47,916 bases of DNA from Plebeiibacterium marinum (GTDB lineage: Bacteria; Bacteroidota; Bacteroidia; Bacteroidales; Marinilabiliaceae), in contig NZ_JAPDPI010000043.1 of NCBI RefSeq assembly GCF_026013615.1, forward strand, positions 1-47,916, given 5' to 3'. Positions within the stretch are counted from its first letter, which is position 1. Every line of letters begins with the position of its first letter. Positions 36,233-45,697 of the stretch are shown piece after piece. The notes below the pieces were generated by a model that made no database searches, was not told where the DNA came from, and saw only the letters and a program-made list of their open reading frames with translations. A program made the translations under genes and the position numbers.

Positions 36233-37724
36233 AGCTTTCTCCTTTAATTTTTAAGCGGGTAAATTTTCTTCTTTGATAACGATAAATACCAATACCCAGA
36301 ATGATAAGGATTGGTAGAGTAAAGTTTAGAATTTTCAACAAGTTCTTATCCCCATCTTCTAACTGGTCTAATGGTCGCATCTTTACCTGCTTACTCCTTA
36401 ATTGAATAAGTCCGGTATCATCGCTCATATAATCAATAGCATTTACAAGAAAATTGGCATTATCAGGTTGAACCTGGCGTACCTCCTGACCAGAACCATT
36501 AATGGCCAAATCACCATCTGTGATTACTACCAATTTATGATTGTCTTTTTCCAGAAGTCCTGCAACTGTAAGTTTTGAAGCTGTAAAGTCCCTTTCCTGC
36601 CATTGTTTTTCAATATTAAAATAAACTGGAGCCGGTTGTTTTCCTGATTTATCCGAGGTAAAGACCAATGGCGTAAAAGTGCTTAATGAATCCCCACTAA
36701 AGGTTAACGAACTACCAAATTGCATAATCATTGTTCCTAAGCCTTGTGTGATAGGATGGTCGGCAAAATTGGATAAAATTGGTAAATAAGGAAAGTTAAT
36801 CGGACGATTAACCGTAAAAATACCTTGGCGTTGTTGAACATTTACAGAACCACAATTGGCATCCACAACAAAATCCTCATTAACGGTAAGTCCTTGTTTT
36901 TGCAGCCAATTACCCATTCCTGTATATTTAGCAAAGCCCATTCCTTGATTTAATTGAGCATCAACCTTATTAAAAGACACAAGTAAATTTCCTCCCTGAT
37001 TTAAAAAATCCTCTACGTAAGTAAAATGCTCTTCAGGAATTGAATCCTGAGGGTTTATCCAGGCCAGTGTTTTATACTTGCTGAGATTTACACTATCTGA
37101 TAATGCAACTTCTTCCGGCACATATAGAACTTCCAATCCCTGAATTACCTGTATTTGTTCATTTAGTGTTGGCTCTCCATGACCAACAATAAAGCCAATT
37201 GCATCCTTATCCGGAATTGTCATCTTTTTAATGGCTGTTGTTAATGCATATTCCATTTGTGCTCCCGGCTGAATAAATGGTATTGTTTCAGAGTTTTCAC
37301 CAATCTGCACTAAAGCCCCCATATAGGCTTTTTTTGTAGTAGCCTGGTCTTTCTCTCTTGCTTCAATCATCACTGTCTGAATTCCCGCCTGTACAGCTTT
37401 CTGTTCTTCCTGTGCATCTTCATTGGGATTAATAAACTCAAATACCAGTTGATGATTACTTCGAGATGCATATTCTGCCAATAAATCTTTAAAATCATTT
37501 CTTAATTGGTCGAACTGAGGTTGCAGACCTTCAGAAAAATAAGCAGTTACTGTTATTGGCTCTGTAATATCTTGTAAAATATCTTTGGTGGTTTCACTCA
37601 ATGTATATCGCTGGTCTTCAGTAAAGTCAAGGCGAACAAAAAAACGATTAGCCAAAACGTTAATTAATACCAAAACACCTAAAGCCAATGCGATATAATA
37701 TTTAAATCGTAGCTTGTCGTTCAT
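36225..37724 (-). CDS. GldG-like ABC transporter auxiliary protein
   Basis: A 499-aa protein of the GldG/ABC_transp_aux family. A TM helix at about 9-27 is followed by the typical NRFFVRLDFTEDQRYTLSE and ITEPITVTAYFS. A long periplasmic region includes IGFIVGHGEPTLNEQ and VITDGDLAINGSGQEV, and a C-terminal TM helix (ILIILGIGIYRYQRRKF) closes it. GldG works with GldA and GldF in gliding bacteria, but homologues occur widely in non-gliding species, so motility cannot be inferred. It is 11 bp downstream of the GldF-like permease gene. Confidence 0.88.
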   Translation of the reverse strand: MNDKLRFKYYIALALGVLVLINVLANRFFVRLDFTEDQRYTLSETTKDILQDITEPITVTAYFSEGLQPQFDQLRNDFKDLLAEYASRSNHQLVFEFINPNEDAQEEQKAVQAGIQTVMIEAREKDQATTKKAYMGALVQIGENSETIPFIQPGAQMEYALTTAIKKMTIPDKDAIGFIVGHGEPTLNEQIQVIQGLEVLYVPEEVALSDSVNLSKYKTLAWINPQDSIPEEHFTYVEDFLNQGGNLLVSFNKVDAQLNQGMGFAKYTGMGNWLQKQGLTVNEDFVVDANCGSVNVQQRQGIFTVNRPINFPYLPILSNFADHPITQGLGTMIMQFGSSLTFSGDSLSTFTPLVFTSDKSGKQPAPVYFNIEKQWQERDFTASKLTVAGLLEKDNHKLVVITDGDLAINGSGQEVRQVQPDNANFLVNAIDYMSDDTGLIQLRSKQVKMRPLDQLEDGDKNLLKILNFTLPILIILGIGIYRYQRRKFTRLKIKGESYV

Positions 37725-37735
37725 AATTTTTCTTT

Positions 37736-38461
37736 TTAGTTGATGTTACGTTTAACAAGAGACAGTTCAGATGCCATTAATCCTCCAAGGATTATTGAGA
37801 CAAAATAGATGATGTTTTTACTGTCAATTACACCTCGTGTAATACTTCGATAATGATATTGCATATCGAGATATGATAAAGTATCTCCAATCATCCCCGG
37901 AAATGCCCTTGAAATAATGCCAAATAGAATCTGAAAGAAAATTCCAATAATAAGAGCCAATAAAAAGGCCACAATTTGGTTAGATGTTATACTACTGGCA
38001 AAAATACCAAGACTTATATATGCCGCACTCATTAAAAGTAAACCTAAATACCCGGTCAGAACGGAGCCATGGTCTATTGGTCCAATATTGGCAATAGAAA
38101 TATAATATGGCAATGTTAGAGCCAGTGAAATTGCAATTAGCAGAAAAGTTGCCAGAAATTTACCTGTAACTACCTGCCAATCTGATACAGGTTTGGTTAA
38201 GAGCAACTCAATAGTACCTGTTTTAAACTCTTCGGCAATTTGCTTCATGGTTAATGCCGGAATAAATATAAAAAGCGTCCAGTATGCAATACCAAAGAAC
38301 GGTTGCATGGTTGCTCTATTTATGTAGAATACATCATTGTTGCCATAGAGCCAGGTAAAAAAGCCACTTAGCCCAAGGAACACAACAATGAGTATATATG
38401 CCATCAAGGAATCAAAATACCCTTTCAACTCCCTTTTTGTTATTATCCAAATTTGCTTCAT
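37736..38461 (-). CDS. GldF-like ABC-2 permease
   Basis: A 241-aa integral membrane protein with about six hydrophobic segments. It starts MKQIWIITKRELKGYFDSLMAYI, typical of GldF/NosY-type ABC-2 permeases, and has EEFKTGTIELLLTKPVSDWQVV. The ATG at 38461 is preferred over an upstream TTG that would add five residues. With the GldA-like ATPase gene upstream and GldG-like gene downstream it should form one transporter. The substrate is unknown. Confidence 0.88.
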   Translation of the reverse strand: MKQIWIITKRELKGYFDSLMAYILIVVFLGLSGFFTWLYGNNDVFYINRATMQPFFGIAYWTLFIFIPALTMKQIAEEFKTGTIELLLTKPVSDWQVVTGKFLATFLLIAISLALTLPYYISIANIGPIDHGSVLTGYLGLLLMSAAYISLGIFASSITSNQIVAFLLALIIGIFFQILFGIISRAFPGMIGDTLSYLDMQYHYRSITRGVIDSKNIIYFVSIILGGLMASELSLVKRNIN

Positions 38462-38553
38462 AATATTTAGTATCAAGATTCAAGTATTAATACACAAGAC
38501 TTTTATGAAAAAATAGGTATTAACACTTCATCATTATTTATATAATATTTGAA

Positions 38554-39486
38554 CTATCTAGGTTTTGTTAATTCTCTAAATACATCCTCCAAGTTCTTTT
38601 CAATAGGTGTTAACCGAGTAATAAACCAACCTTTACTTACACACATTTTAAAAATGCTTTCTATTGATGATTTACCAACATGGCTTTCAATCTCAAAAAT
38701 GCATGAGTTATCATCTACAAATGAAACCATTGCAACTTCATCAATATTGCTCAATGCTTTATAGGCTTCATTGCGATCCGTTGTACTTAGCCCCACCTTT
38801 AGAAGTTCTGTTCCCTGTGCTTCTTTTCGTAATGATTCCGGTGTACCATCGGCTACAATTTTACCTTTATTGATGATTAAAACCCTGTCACAAGTTGCTT
38901 CTACTTCCGCCAAAATATGAGAACTCAGAATAACGGTTTTTTCACGTCCTATTTCCTTTATGAGCTTTCGTATTTCAATAATCTGGTTGGGGTCTAAACC
39001 TGTGGTAGGCTCATCAAGAATTAGCACTTCCGGGTCGTGGATTAAAGCCTGTGCCAATCCAACCCTTTGTTTGTAGCCTTTAGATAATTCACCTATCTTC
39101 TTGTGTTTTTCAAGGTCTAACCCACAAATTCGAATCATTTTCTCAACCTGTGCTTTAATATTGCTTTTGCTAACCCCTTGTAACTCGCCAATAAAATTCA
39201 GATAATCCATAATGGTCATATCTAAGTACAAAGGGTTATTCTCCGGCAAGTAACCGATGCTTTTCTTTACTTCATCGGGTTCATCATGAACTGATTTTCC
39301 TCCCAGGGTAATATCTCCTCCATTGGGAGTAATATAGCAGGTGATTGCCTTCATTGTTGTGGTTTTACCTGCTCCATTAGGACCAAGAAAACCAAGAATT
39401 TCACCTGTTTTCACCTTAAATGATAAATCATCTAGGGCTTTTTGTGTACCATACGTCTTGGTAATATTCTTTACATGGATGTCCAT
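38554..39486 (-). CDS. GldA-like ABC transporter ATP-binding protein
   Basis: A 310-aa ATPase: Walker A GPNGAGKTTT near 35-44, signature LSKGYKQRVGLAQAL near 134-148, Walker B EVLILDEPTTGLD, and H-loop SSHIL. The C-terminal ~90 residues are the extension common in GldA/CcmA-type proteins. It is cotranscribed with the permease gene; a 92-bp gap holding 'gtatcaag' type repeats separates them. It supplies energy for the GldF/G-like complex. Confidence 0.92.
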   Translation of the reverse strand: MDIHVKNITKTYGTQKALDDLSFKVKTGEILGFLGPNGAGKTTTMKAITCYITPNGGDITLGGKSVHDEPDEVKKSIGYLPENNPLYLDMTIMDYLNFIGELQGVSKSNIKAQVEKMIRICGLDLEKHKKIGELSKGYKQRVGLAQALIHDPEVLILDEPTTGLDPNQIIEIRKLIKEIGREKTVILSSHILAEVEATCDRVLIINKGKIVADGTPESLRKEAQGTELLKVGLSTTDRNEAYKALSNIDEVAMVSFVDDNSCIFEIESHVGKSSIESIFKMCVSKGWFITRLTPIEKNLEDVFRELTKPR

Positions 39487-39553
39487 TGTTTAGAATGATT
39501 TATTATAAATTGAAAATAATTAGTTAATTATCTGGTTCTATACTCGTAAATAG

Positions 39554-40522
39554 CTATCTGGAACGTATTTCTCTTCGCATAAACATGGTGTATGCAATAG
39601 CAAAGAACAACAGCGTACCTCCAATAAGTGCTACAACTTGTGGCCAAACCAACATAAGACTCTGACCTAACGGCAGAGGATTTGGTATAGCTCCAATGGT
39701 TTGTTCTGTTGTTAAAGGACCCAAACTTCGAACTGAAGGGCGCAACAGAGTAGTTGTAACATCATTGAATAATTGTCCGGGATTAAAACGCATTAAGTTT
39801 TGGACAAAACGTTGAAAACTGACCATTTGATTTTCACTAATAAACCTTACCGGCGCAAGTCCTTTTGCAATAAGATTTACAATCATACTATAGAATATAG
39901 TAAAGAAAAGCCATACTGAAATCCCAGCCAGGGCAGAGGTTGCTGCCTGCCTGAATTTTACAGAAAACAGTATGGACAGATTCAGCCAAAAGCCAACGTA
40001 TATGATGTTTACAATAGAGAAAATAATGATTCTCATCAATTCATCAGTTGTAGGAGGAATACCTATAAATATAAGACCAAAACCAAGTACCAATAAACTT
40101 AGACCAATAAAAAGGTAGCTTAGAATGGTTAAGGCAGCTAAAAACTTGGCATTTAATATATAGTCCCGATAAATAGGTTGTGCCAATAATCTGCTTAAAG
40201 TTCCTTTGTTTTGCTCGGTATTTATGCTGTCAAATCCCATGCTGATACCTAACAATGGCCCCAGGAAACTGATAAATACCAGAAACGAAGGCAAAGTACC
40301 ATTTGAATGTGTATAAAGCTTCAGGAAGAAGAAATCATCATCAGCACTTCCTCCTTTTATAGCAGCCGAAAAATCATCCAGGGCAGCATAAAGCGACCCC
40401 ATACATGTTAGCAACACCAATGCTACCATGATAATAAATTTCCAACTTTTTACTGTGTCGGAAATTTCCTTACTTACAATAACCCCAAAGGGATTAGTTT
40501 GCTTTGTAGCTATACTAATCAT
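39554..40522 (-). CDS. ABC-2 type permease
   Basis: A 322-aa membrane protein with about six hydrophobic segments and the ABC-2 pattern GFDSINTEQNKGTLSRLLAQPIYRDYIL. Its ATG overlaps the end of the preceding ATPase gene by 8 bp, and a GGAGG site lies 8 bases before it, which fixes the start. Partner of that ATPase. A large loop region (150-250) contains membrane segments and a periplasmic stretch. The substrate is unknown. Confidence 0.9.
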   Translation of the reverse strand: MISIATKQTNPFGVIVSKEISDTVKSWKFIIMVALVLLTCMGSLYAALDDFSAAIKGGSADDDFFFLKLYTHSNGTLPSFLVFISFLGPLLGISMGFDSINTEQNKGTLSRLLAQPIYRDYILNAKFLAALTILSYLFIGLSLLVLGFGLIFIGIPPTTDELMRIIIFSIVNIIYVGFWLNLSILFSVKFRQAATSALAGISVWLFFTIFYSMIVNLIAKGLAPVRFISENQMVSFQRFVQNLMRFNPGQLFNDVTTTLLRPSVRSLGPLTTEQTIGAIPNPLPLGQSLMLVWPQVVALIGGTLLFFAIAYTMFMRREIRSR

Positions 40523-41480
40523 CGCTTAATCCTCCTTCAAAATAACGGTTATAAATAGCATCAAGTCCATATTCTTTTTTACTCAAGAAATTAAGTTCAT
40601 AATCAGCCTCAATAACTGTTTTAGCAATGGATGAAGAAATATCTGAAGAGCATTCAATTTGAAAGAGCGTATTATCTGCCGATACTTTCTGTATACCTTC
40701 TATTGGAGCTAATAGCTTTTCCAATTCTTCCGAACCTATTGGAGATTTATCACCGCTATCTATTGCAAGTTCAATAAGGTACATACCGTGTGTAAACAAC
40801 TTTTGCGATAACTCTTTGATATTTCCTTCTGCCAACAACTTACCACTAACAAAAATTCCTACACGGTCGCAAACTTGCTGAACCTGATGAAGGTTATGAG
40901 AAGAAAATAGTACTGTAATATTTTGCTCTACGCTGAGTTTTTTTATTAAGCTAAGCAATTCCATTACGCCTTTCGGGTCGATGCCAGTTGTCGGTTCATC
41001 TAATATGATGACTTCCGGATTTTTAATCAATACATCAGCTAAACCTAATCGTTGGCGCATTCCTTTAGAATACTTGCCTGTTTTTTTGTTTTTATCGTTA
41101 CCAAGACCAACTCTCTCCAACAGTTCACCAGCTTTTTCTTTGGCAGTGCTATAGTCGAAACCATTCAGCCTGGCCGTATATATCAGGTTATCCAAACCCG
41201 ATAAATCATCATAAAACCCTACATCCTCTGGTAAATACCCTACCTTCTTTTTAACAGCAATAGGTTTTGAGGTAGAATTAATTCCACATACACTTACACT
41301 TCCCGAACTAGGCTCTGTAAGCCCCATAAGCATAAGTATTGTAGTTGACTTTCCTGCACCGTTTGGCCCAAGCAATCCAAAAATCTCACCTTTGTTAATG
41401 GATAAATCCAGATTATTAACAGCAGTAAAGTCTCCGTACTTTTTAGAAATTCCATTTAGTTGTATAACTGGACTATCCAT
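40515..41480 (-). CDS. ABC transporter ATP-binding protein
   Basis: A 321-aa ATPase beginning MDSPVIQLNGISKKYGDF. The ATG at 41480 is preceded by GGAAGGAGGTAAGT, a near-perfect Shine-Dalgarno site that rules out a longer upstream start. Walker A GPNGAGKSTT, signature KYSKGMRQRLGLADVL, Walker B EVIILDEPTTGIDPKG, H-loop SSHNLH. It is paired with the overlapping ABC-2 permease. The NEW3 gene ends 2 bp upstream. NosF/CcmA-like exporters have this layout. Confidence 0.92.
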   Translation of the reverse strand: MDSPVIQLNGISKKYGDFTAVNNLDLSINKGEIFGLLGPNGAGKSTTILMLMGLTEPSSGSVSVCGINSTSKPIAVKKKVGYLPEDVGFYDDLSGLDNLIYTARLNGFDYSTAKEKAGELLERVGLGNDKNKKTGKYSKGMRQRLGLADVLIKNPEVIILDEPTTGIDPKGVMELLSLIKKLSVEQNITVLFSSHNLHQVQQVCDRVGIFVSGKLLAEGNIKELSQKLFTHGMYLIELAIDSGDKSPIGSEELEKLLAPIEGIQKVSADNTLFQIECSSDISSSIAKTVIEADYELNFLSKKEYGLDAIYNRYFEGGLSDD

Positions 41481-41482
41481 AC

Positions 41483-42631
41483 TTACCTCCTTCCGAATTT
41501 CTTGATTAAGAATGCTATCCCTCCTATGGAAGCTAATATGATTAAAATTCCTAACCAACCCATAAGCATTGGTGTTTTGACCATAATTCGAAAAGATAGA
41601 TTTTGATTAGCTTCTGATGTTTTTGCCGTAATCTTGGTCACATAGTCTCCGGGAATGGCCTTTTTATCGGCTTTAATGGTTGCATAAACCGTTGATGTTT
41701 TTCCCGGTTCCAGGCTTTCTATTTTTTTGTTATCGAATGAAACTTCCCAATTTTTCGGTTTAGATGCCGATAGTTCTATATTCTCCAATTTTGTAGAACC
41801 TGTATTCTTAACTACCAACTCTACCTTTTTATCATCTCCTGCTGTTATTTTTGCACTTAACAATCCTGTTGGAGTTGAAAAAGACATTTCGTAAGTACCC
41901 GTAATAACAACCTCTAATTCCATCTCTGCAGAAGTGGAACCTGATACTGCTTTTACAGGAATCTTATAAGTTCCGGCTTTTACATTTGATGGTGCTTTGA
42001 TGGTATAATTAATATTTTTTGTGCCATTGGCATCTACCTCGGTTGAAGTAGCCTGTTTATGATTAGGCTTAATCGTTACACTCCATCCCCTTGGTGGAGA
42101 TGCCATTAATGCGTATTGTTGCTTAGTAGCTGTTTTATTCTTTAATACGGCATTAAATGAAAAGTTAGATTTTGAAGTACCTTCCATGTTTTTCTGGTCG
42201 CATGTAAGTTCTGATTCATTAGAGCCTGCTGTAGTTACATTAATGGTCAATGGCAATGAAGCTATACTGCCAAGCTTTGCATAAAAGGTATAAGAACCTT
42301 TTTTTACACGATAAGGAACATCAATTTTAAGTTTTAAAGTTTGTTTCTTGCTTCCTAATACAGCTACTTTATTAATATTCATTCCACTAGCTGTAAGTGT
42401 ATAATTCCACGAACGTGGAATGTTGCTAATGTTTATGTTTTCGTTTATTGTCTGTTCGTTATTGTTGATGATATCCAGTGAATAATTTACTGTACTTCCG
42501 GGCGATACAGACACCTTGGTGTAAGGTGTAAAAATTTCTGTTTTACCATCATTAGCAAAAATGTTTTGCTGAACATTAAAAAATAAAATAGATACAATTA
42601 AAATTTTACAATAAGAATGTAGACTTTTCAT
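41483..42631 (-). CDS. Exported NEW3-domain protein with C-terminal membrane anchor
   Basis: A 382-aa protein. A signal peptide (ILIVSILFFNVQQNIFA) ends near residue 26. Three or more immunoglobulin-like NEW3 domains follow (STVNYSLDIINNNEQTINENI; TKNINYTIKAPSNVKAGTYKI; KVELVVKNTGSTKLENIELS). A C-terminal helix (MLMGWLGILIILASIGGIAFLI) with KKFGRR anchors it. NEW3 proteins commonly begin operons with two ABC systems and GldG/DUF4340 genes, so it may be the extracytoplasmic partner. A strong site (TAAGGAGGAACTT) precedes the ATG. Confidence 0.87.
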   Translation of the reverse strand: MKSLHSYCKILIVSILFFNVQQNIFANDGKTEIFTPYTKVSVSPGSTVNYSLDIINNNEQTINENINISNIPRSWNYTLTASGMNINKVAVLGSKKQTLKLKIDVPYRVKKGSYTFYAKLGSIASLPLTINVTTAGSNESELTCDQKNMEGTSKSNFSFNAVLKNKTATKQQYALMASPPRGWSVTIKPNHKQATSTEVDANGTKNINYTIKAPSNVKAGTYKIPVKAVSGSTSAEMELEVVITGTYEMSFSTPTGLLSAKITAGDDKKVELVVKNTGSTKLENIELSASKPKNWEVSFDNKKIESLEPGKTSTVYATIKADKKAIPGDYVTKITAKTSEANQNLSFRIMVKTPMLMGWLGILIILASIGGIAFLIKKFGRR

Positions 42632-42711
42632 AAGTTCCTCCTTAAAACATTAATAATTAAAAAATAAAACGCACTAAAGCATCCATGTTCAGAAAAGAGC
42701 ATAGACATATA

Positions 42712-42746
42712 TGAAAAGCATGCACAGAACAAACCTATGCATGCTT
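42712..42746 (-). terminator. Probable terminator after the 66-aa gene
   Basis: AAGCATGC (42716-42723) and GCATGCTT (42739-42746) are perfect inverted repeats with a 15-base loop; on the minus strand TTTTCATA follows. It lies 14 bp downstream of the small gene's stop and about 80 bp before the NEW3 gene. Confidence 0.5.
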
Positions 42747-42759
42747 CAAATCAAAAATT

Positions 42760-42960
42760 TTATGATGCAAATTGGTACTTAGTATTTAATATTTCATCAA
42801 TGACATCTGCATACTCATTTCTGAAACGTTCTCGTACCCAGTTTTGGAATTTTTCTTGGTCTTCTTGATTGAGCCAGGAGATAGATTTTATCAATTCCTT
42901 TCTAAAGAGGCTTTTGTCTTCATGAACTCCATTCAATACTGTCTTACATAAATCTAACAT
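42760..42960 (-). CDS. Small conserved Bacteroidetes protein
   Basis: A 66-aa soluble protein, MLDLCKTVLNGVHEDKSLFRKELIK..., with WLNQEDQEKFQNWVRERF. Short proteins of this type (LCK.VL....D..LF.KEL.K.I.WL) seem common in Bacteroidetes, but I know of no defined function. It is monocistronic, between htrA and the NEW3 operon, and ends at its own probable terminator. Confidence 0.65.
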   Translation of the reverse strand: MLDLCKTVLNGVHEDKSLFRKELIKSISWLNQEDQEKFQNWVRERFRNEYADVIDEILNTKYQFAS

Positions 42961-43038
42961 AGAACGATACTTTTATAAAATTCAACAAAACATTTACTGT
43001 TTTAAAAAGATATTAATCTGTTTTTTATTTATATGGTT

Positions 43039-44559
43039 TTATAATCCAAATGCGTAATAATAATTACCAGGATAATCCTCATAAACACCTTCCAGCATAA
43101 CACCGCCTTTTTTATCTTGCAGGTAGTTTACTAAATCATCAACTGTTTTATAAAGCTTTCCATCCACCTTGGTAATAATAAAACCAACCTTTACATCTGT
43201 ATGTCGTTTCAATTTACCTGTGAACAACTTAGTTATTCTGATTCCTCCGTCAATATCAAGTTTTTTAGCAGTTGACTTGTCAATTTCTTCCAACTCAACA
43301 CCTAATACATCTAATATTTCTTTAGTTCCTCTTTCGTATAGTTTGGTTTTTCCCTCCTGATTTCGGAGTGTCACCAGATACTCCAACTCTTTTCCATAAC
43401 GGTTTACTACAATTGCTACTTTGTCTCCTGGATGACGCCTACCTATAACTTCTAATAGTTTAGCAGATGCAGCTACTTCAACATCATTTACTTTAAGTAT
43501 GACATCTCCAACCTCAATTCCGGCTTCTCCGGCAGCACTATTGCCGGAAATACTGTCCACATAAACACCTTCAGTAACTTTAAGGTCTTTTTCTTTTGCA
43601 AGATTCCCGTCAACGCTTCGAATCATTAAGCCCAAATAACCTCTTTGAACCATTCCATATTTAAGGAGGTCTTCAATAACTTTTGAAACTATATTTGCAG
43701 GAACGGCAAAGCCATATCCGGCATAAGCACCTGTTGGGCTCGCAATAGCAGTGTTAATTCCAATTAATCCACCCTGAAGGTTAACCAAAGCTCCACCGCT
43801 GTTTCCCGGATTAATAGCTGCATCTGTCTGAATGAAGGATTCAATCGCACTTTGGTCTCTTAAAATATTTATATTTCGTCCTGTAGCACTTACGATTCCT
43901 GCCGTCACTGTTGAATTTAGATTGAAGGGATTTCCAACCGCTAATACCCATTCTCCAACCTCTACTTCATCTGAGTTTACTAATGGCAAATAAGGTAATC
44001 CCTTTTCTTTTATCTGCAACAGAGCCAAGTCTGTAGACGGGTCTGTTCCAACTACTTTAGCTTTAAAAACCCGATTATCATCCAAAGTTACCTCAATATC
44101 ATCAGCATTGGCAATAACATGGTTATTGGTTACAATATAACCATCTGCATTAATAATTACACCTGAACCGCTGCCTACCCTTGCTTGCGGACCTCTTTGT
44201 TGTGGCTGAGGGGATTCAAACTTAAATTCCGGACCAAAAAAGCGTTTAAACATGTCATCTTGAAAAAAATCCCTAAACGGGTCGGATTGATGACGATAGT
44301 TGTAGTTTTTAACATTCTGAACCTGTGTAGATTTTATATGAACAACCGCAGGCATTACTTTTTTTGCTACTTCCGTAAACTCAAGAGGAACTATTTCTCC
44401 ACTTTTATTAACGGTATATGTAGCTCCTACAACCGGAGTGCCCGATATATGTTCAATCTTTACTGTTTTATTATTATTGCTATTTATAAAAAGAAACGTA
44501 CTAATTGTAAGGGCACTGCTTACAACAGACACCAATAGCAATGAGCCAAACCTTTTCAT
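43039..44559 (-). CDS. htrA: HtrA/DegP-type periplasmic serine protease
   Basis: A 506-aa protease/chaperone. An N-terminal hydrophobic segment (LLLVSVVSSALTISTFLFI) acts as signal or anchor. The trypsin-like domain has the triad His147 (VTNNHVIA), Asp177 (STDLALLQI) and Ser254 (NPGNSGGAL). Two PDZ domains follow (from about 305 and 425). DegP-family enzymes degrade misfolded envelope proteins under heat or oxidative stress. Four GTTAA(A/G) repeats with helical-turn spacing sit 56-93 bp upstream, and TAATTTTG (44592-44585) fits the Bacteroidetes -7 box. It lies beside small-heat-shock genes in a stress locus. Confidence 0.95.
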   Translation of the reverse strand: MKRFGSLLLVSVVSSALTISTFLFINSNNNKTVKIEHISGTPVVGATYTVNKSGEIVPLEFTEVAKKVMPAVVHIKSTQVQNVKNYNYRHQSDPFRDFFQDDMFKRFFGPEFKFESPQPQQRGPQARVGSGSGVIINADGYIVTNNHVIANADDIEVTLDDNRVFKAKVVGTDPSTDLALLQIKEKGLPYLPLVNSDEVEVGEWVLAVGNPFNLNSTVTAGIVSATGRNINILRDQSAIESFIQTDAAINPGNSGGALVNLQGGLIGINTAIASPTGAYAGYGFAVPANIVSKVIEDLLKYGMVQRGYLGLMIRSVDGNLAKEKDLKVTEGVYVDSISGNSAAGEAGIEVGDVILKVNDVEVAASAKLLEVIGRRHPGDKVAIVVNRYGKELEYLVTLRNQEGKTKLYERGTKEILDVLGVELEEIDKSTAKKLDIDGGIRITKLFTGKLKRHTDVKVGFIITKVDGKLYKTVDDLVNYLQDKKGGVMLEGVYEDYPGNYYYAFGL

Positions 44560-44614
44560 TGTTGCTATATTTTATTGTTTAATACAAAATTAATTTCTAC
44601 GACAAATTGTTTTG

Positions 44615-44652
44615 GTTAAAGACTGGTTAAACTCAGTTAAGAAAATGTTAAA
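44615..44652 (-). promoter_or_regulatory. Four GTTAA(A/G) direct repeats upstream of htrA
   Basis: On the plus strand GTTAAA begins at 44615, GTTAAA at 44626, GTTAAG at 44636 and GTTAAA at 44647, with periods 11, 10 and 11 bp. Repeats on one DNA face are the usual sites of OmpR/PhoB-family regulators. The array ends inside the last codons of the neighbouring gene and is about 20-60 bp upstream of the TAATTTTG box. Confidence 0.6.
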
Positions 44653-45118
44653 GTGTATCACAATCCTTTATGCGACTACAATTCCGCACATTAATTTCAT
44701 CCGTTTGTAAAACCACTTCAAGTCTCATCATTTCTTTATCCCATGAAACATTACTAATCATATAAATATCCTGGGGCAACTTATACTTAAAGCTTTTAAG
44801 CCTGTCGTAAGTTGATTTTTCGTTAATAGTTTTATCAAGTAACCTGAAGTACCTGGGTTTTACAATTTCTCTTCTCTCATAAATGATTAGAGATAAACAA
44901 GCCCCCTTTATATTTAACCTATAATTATTCTCCTTTAGCAAAGCCGAACTTATAAAAACACAAGTCCGCCCTTGCTTTTCCTCGTATTTAAATTCTACAT
45001 TCTGATTGTTACATTTTTCTGTTGAAATGTAAGCATGGTTATTTCTTAATTGGTGATTACACCTGAACGTTTCTTTCTTTAAAACTTCCATTAAATCAAG
45101 ATTTATCCATTTAAACAA
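44648..45118 (-). CDS. Uncharacterised protein, possibly degenerate Hsp20-like
   Basis: A 156-aa soluble protein. It begins at TTG 45118, which is chosen because AAGGAG lies 7 bases upstream; the next in-frame ATG (45091) lacks such a site. The C-terminal half has strand patterns (YRLNIKGACLSLIIYERREI, KSFKYKLPQDIYMISNVSWD, MMRLEVVLQ) that resemble the order of a small-heat-shock domain, including the 'LP..i' segment. N-terminal cysteines are present. It is 11 bp downstream of a divergent Hsp20 gene and probably cotranscribed with it. Confidence 0.5.
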   Translation of the reverse strand: MFKWINLDLMEVLKKETFRCNHQLRNNHAYISTEKCNNQNVEFKYEEKQGRTCVFISSALLKENNYRLNIKGACLSLIIYERREIVKPRYFRLLDKTINEKSTYDRLKSFKYKLPQDIYMISNVSWDKEMMRLEVVLQTDEINVRNCSRIKDCDTL

Positions 45119-45129
45119 TTTGCTTCTCC

Positions 45130-45639
45130 TTATGCTGTATTCTTGAATAAGTTGTTAATACGAAGCTTTATCTCGTTAAGTATATTTTTTGGTTTATTGT
45201 TTTTTTCTTCCAACACTGTAGCATTACTTGAATCGCCAAATACCGGAATTTCCCTATAGCTTATGTATTCTTCTTTTTTTGGAATCTCTACTTTTAGAAC
45301 ACCTTTTTGGAATGAAGCATTGATATTATCGCGATTCATATCACTTGATAATCTTATATTTTTAACAAAGTGCTTTTCTATACTATTGCCAGTATTACTA
45401 TTCCACCATGAACCTTTATTTTTGTTTGTTCCTTCGATGGTTAATACATTGTTTTGTAGACTCATTACTAAGTCTTTTTTTCTAAAATCTGGCAATGTAT
45501 AACTATAGTTATAAGCAAATGGAGTTTCCGATATACTTTCTGTTTGCAGACTACTATATTCAAGTATTGGTTCAAATAAACTAAACTCAAATAATGGGCT
45601 GAACCAAGGTATTGTATTTGTACACATAATCGTTTTCAT
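45130..45639 (-). CDS. Divergent Hsp20/alpha-crystallin protein
   Basis: A 169-aa protein. Residues about 45-130 form an alpha-crystallin-type domain: YNYSYTLPDFRKKDLVMSLQ, NVLTIEG, FVKNIRLSSDMNRDNINASF and GVLKVEIPKKE. The N-terminal region is variable and the C-terminal tail (about 40 residues) is longer than usual, without a clear IXI motif. Small heat-shock proteins bind unfolding proteins without ATP. It is downstream of the canonical Hsp20 gene and the lipoprotein gene, in the same direction. Confidence 0.8.
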   Translation of the reverse strand: MKTIMCTNTIPWFSPLFEFSLFEPILEYSSLQTESISETPFAYNYSYTLPDFRKKDLVMSLQNNVLTIEGTNKNKGSWWNSNTGNSIEKHFVKNIRLSSDMNRDNINASFQKGVLKVEIPKKEEYISYREIPVFGDSSNATVLEEKNNKPKNILNEIKLRINNLFKNTA

Positions 45640-45697
45640 GATAATTACTTTATAAAATTAATATCAAGGGATACAACTTACTATCTAACTCTTAATT

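Noticed and set aside
40515-41558. Longer ATPase starting at 41558 and overlapping the NEW3 gene
   Set aside because: A near-perfect Shine-Dalgarno sequence directly before ATG 41480 and the usual length of the family show the shorter start.
35267-42631. Evidence that the host glides
   Set aside because: GldA/F/G-like genes are present, but this seven-gene layout with NEW3 and DUF4340 occurs in many non-gliding bacteria.
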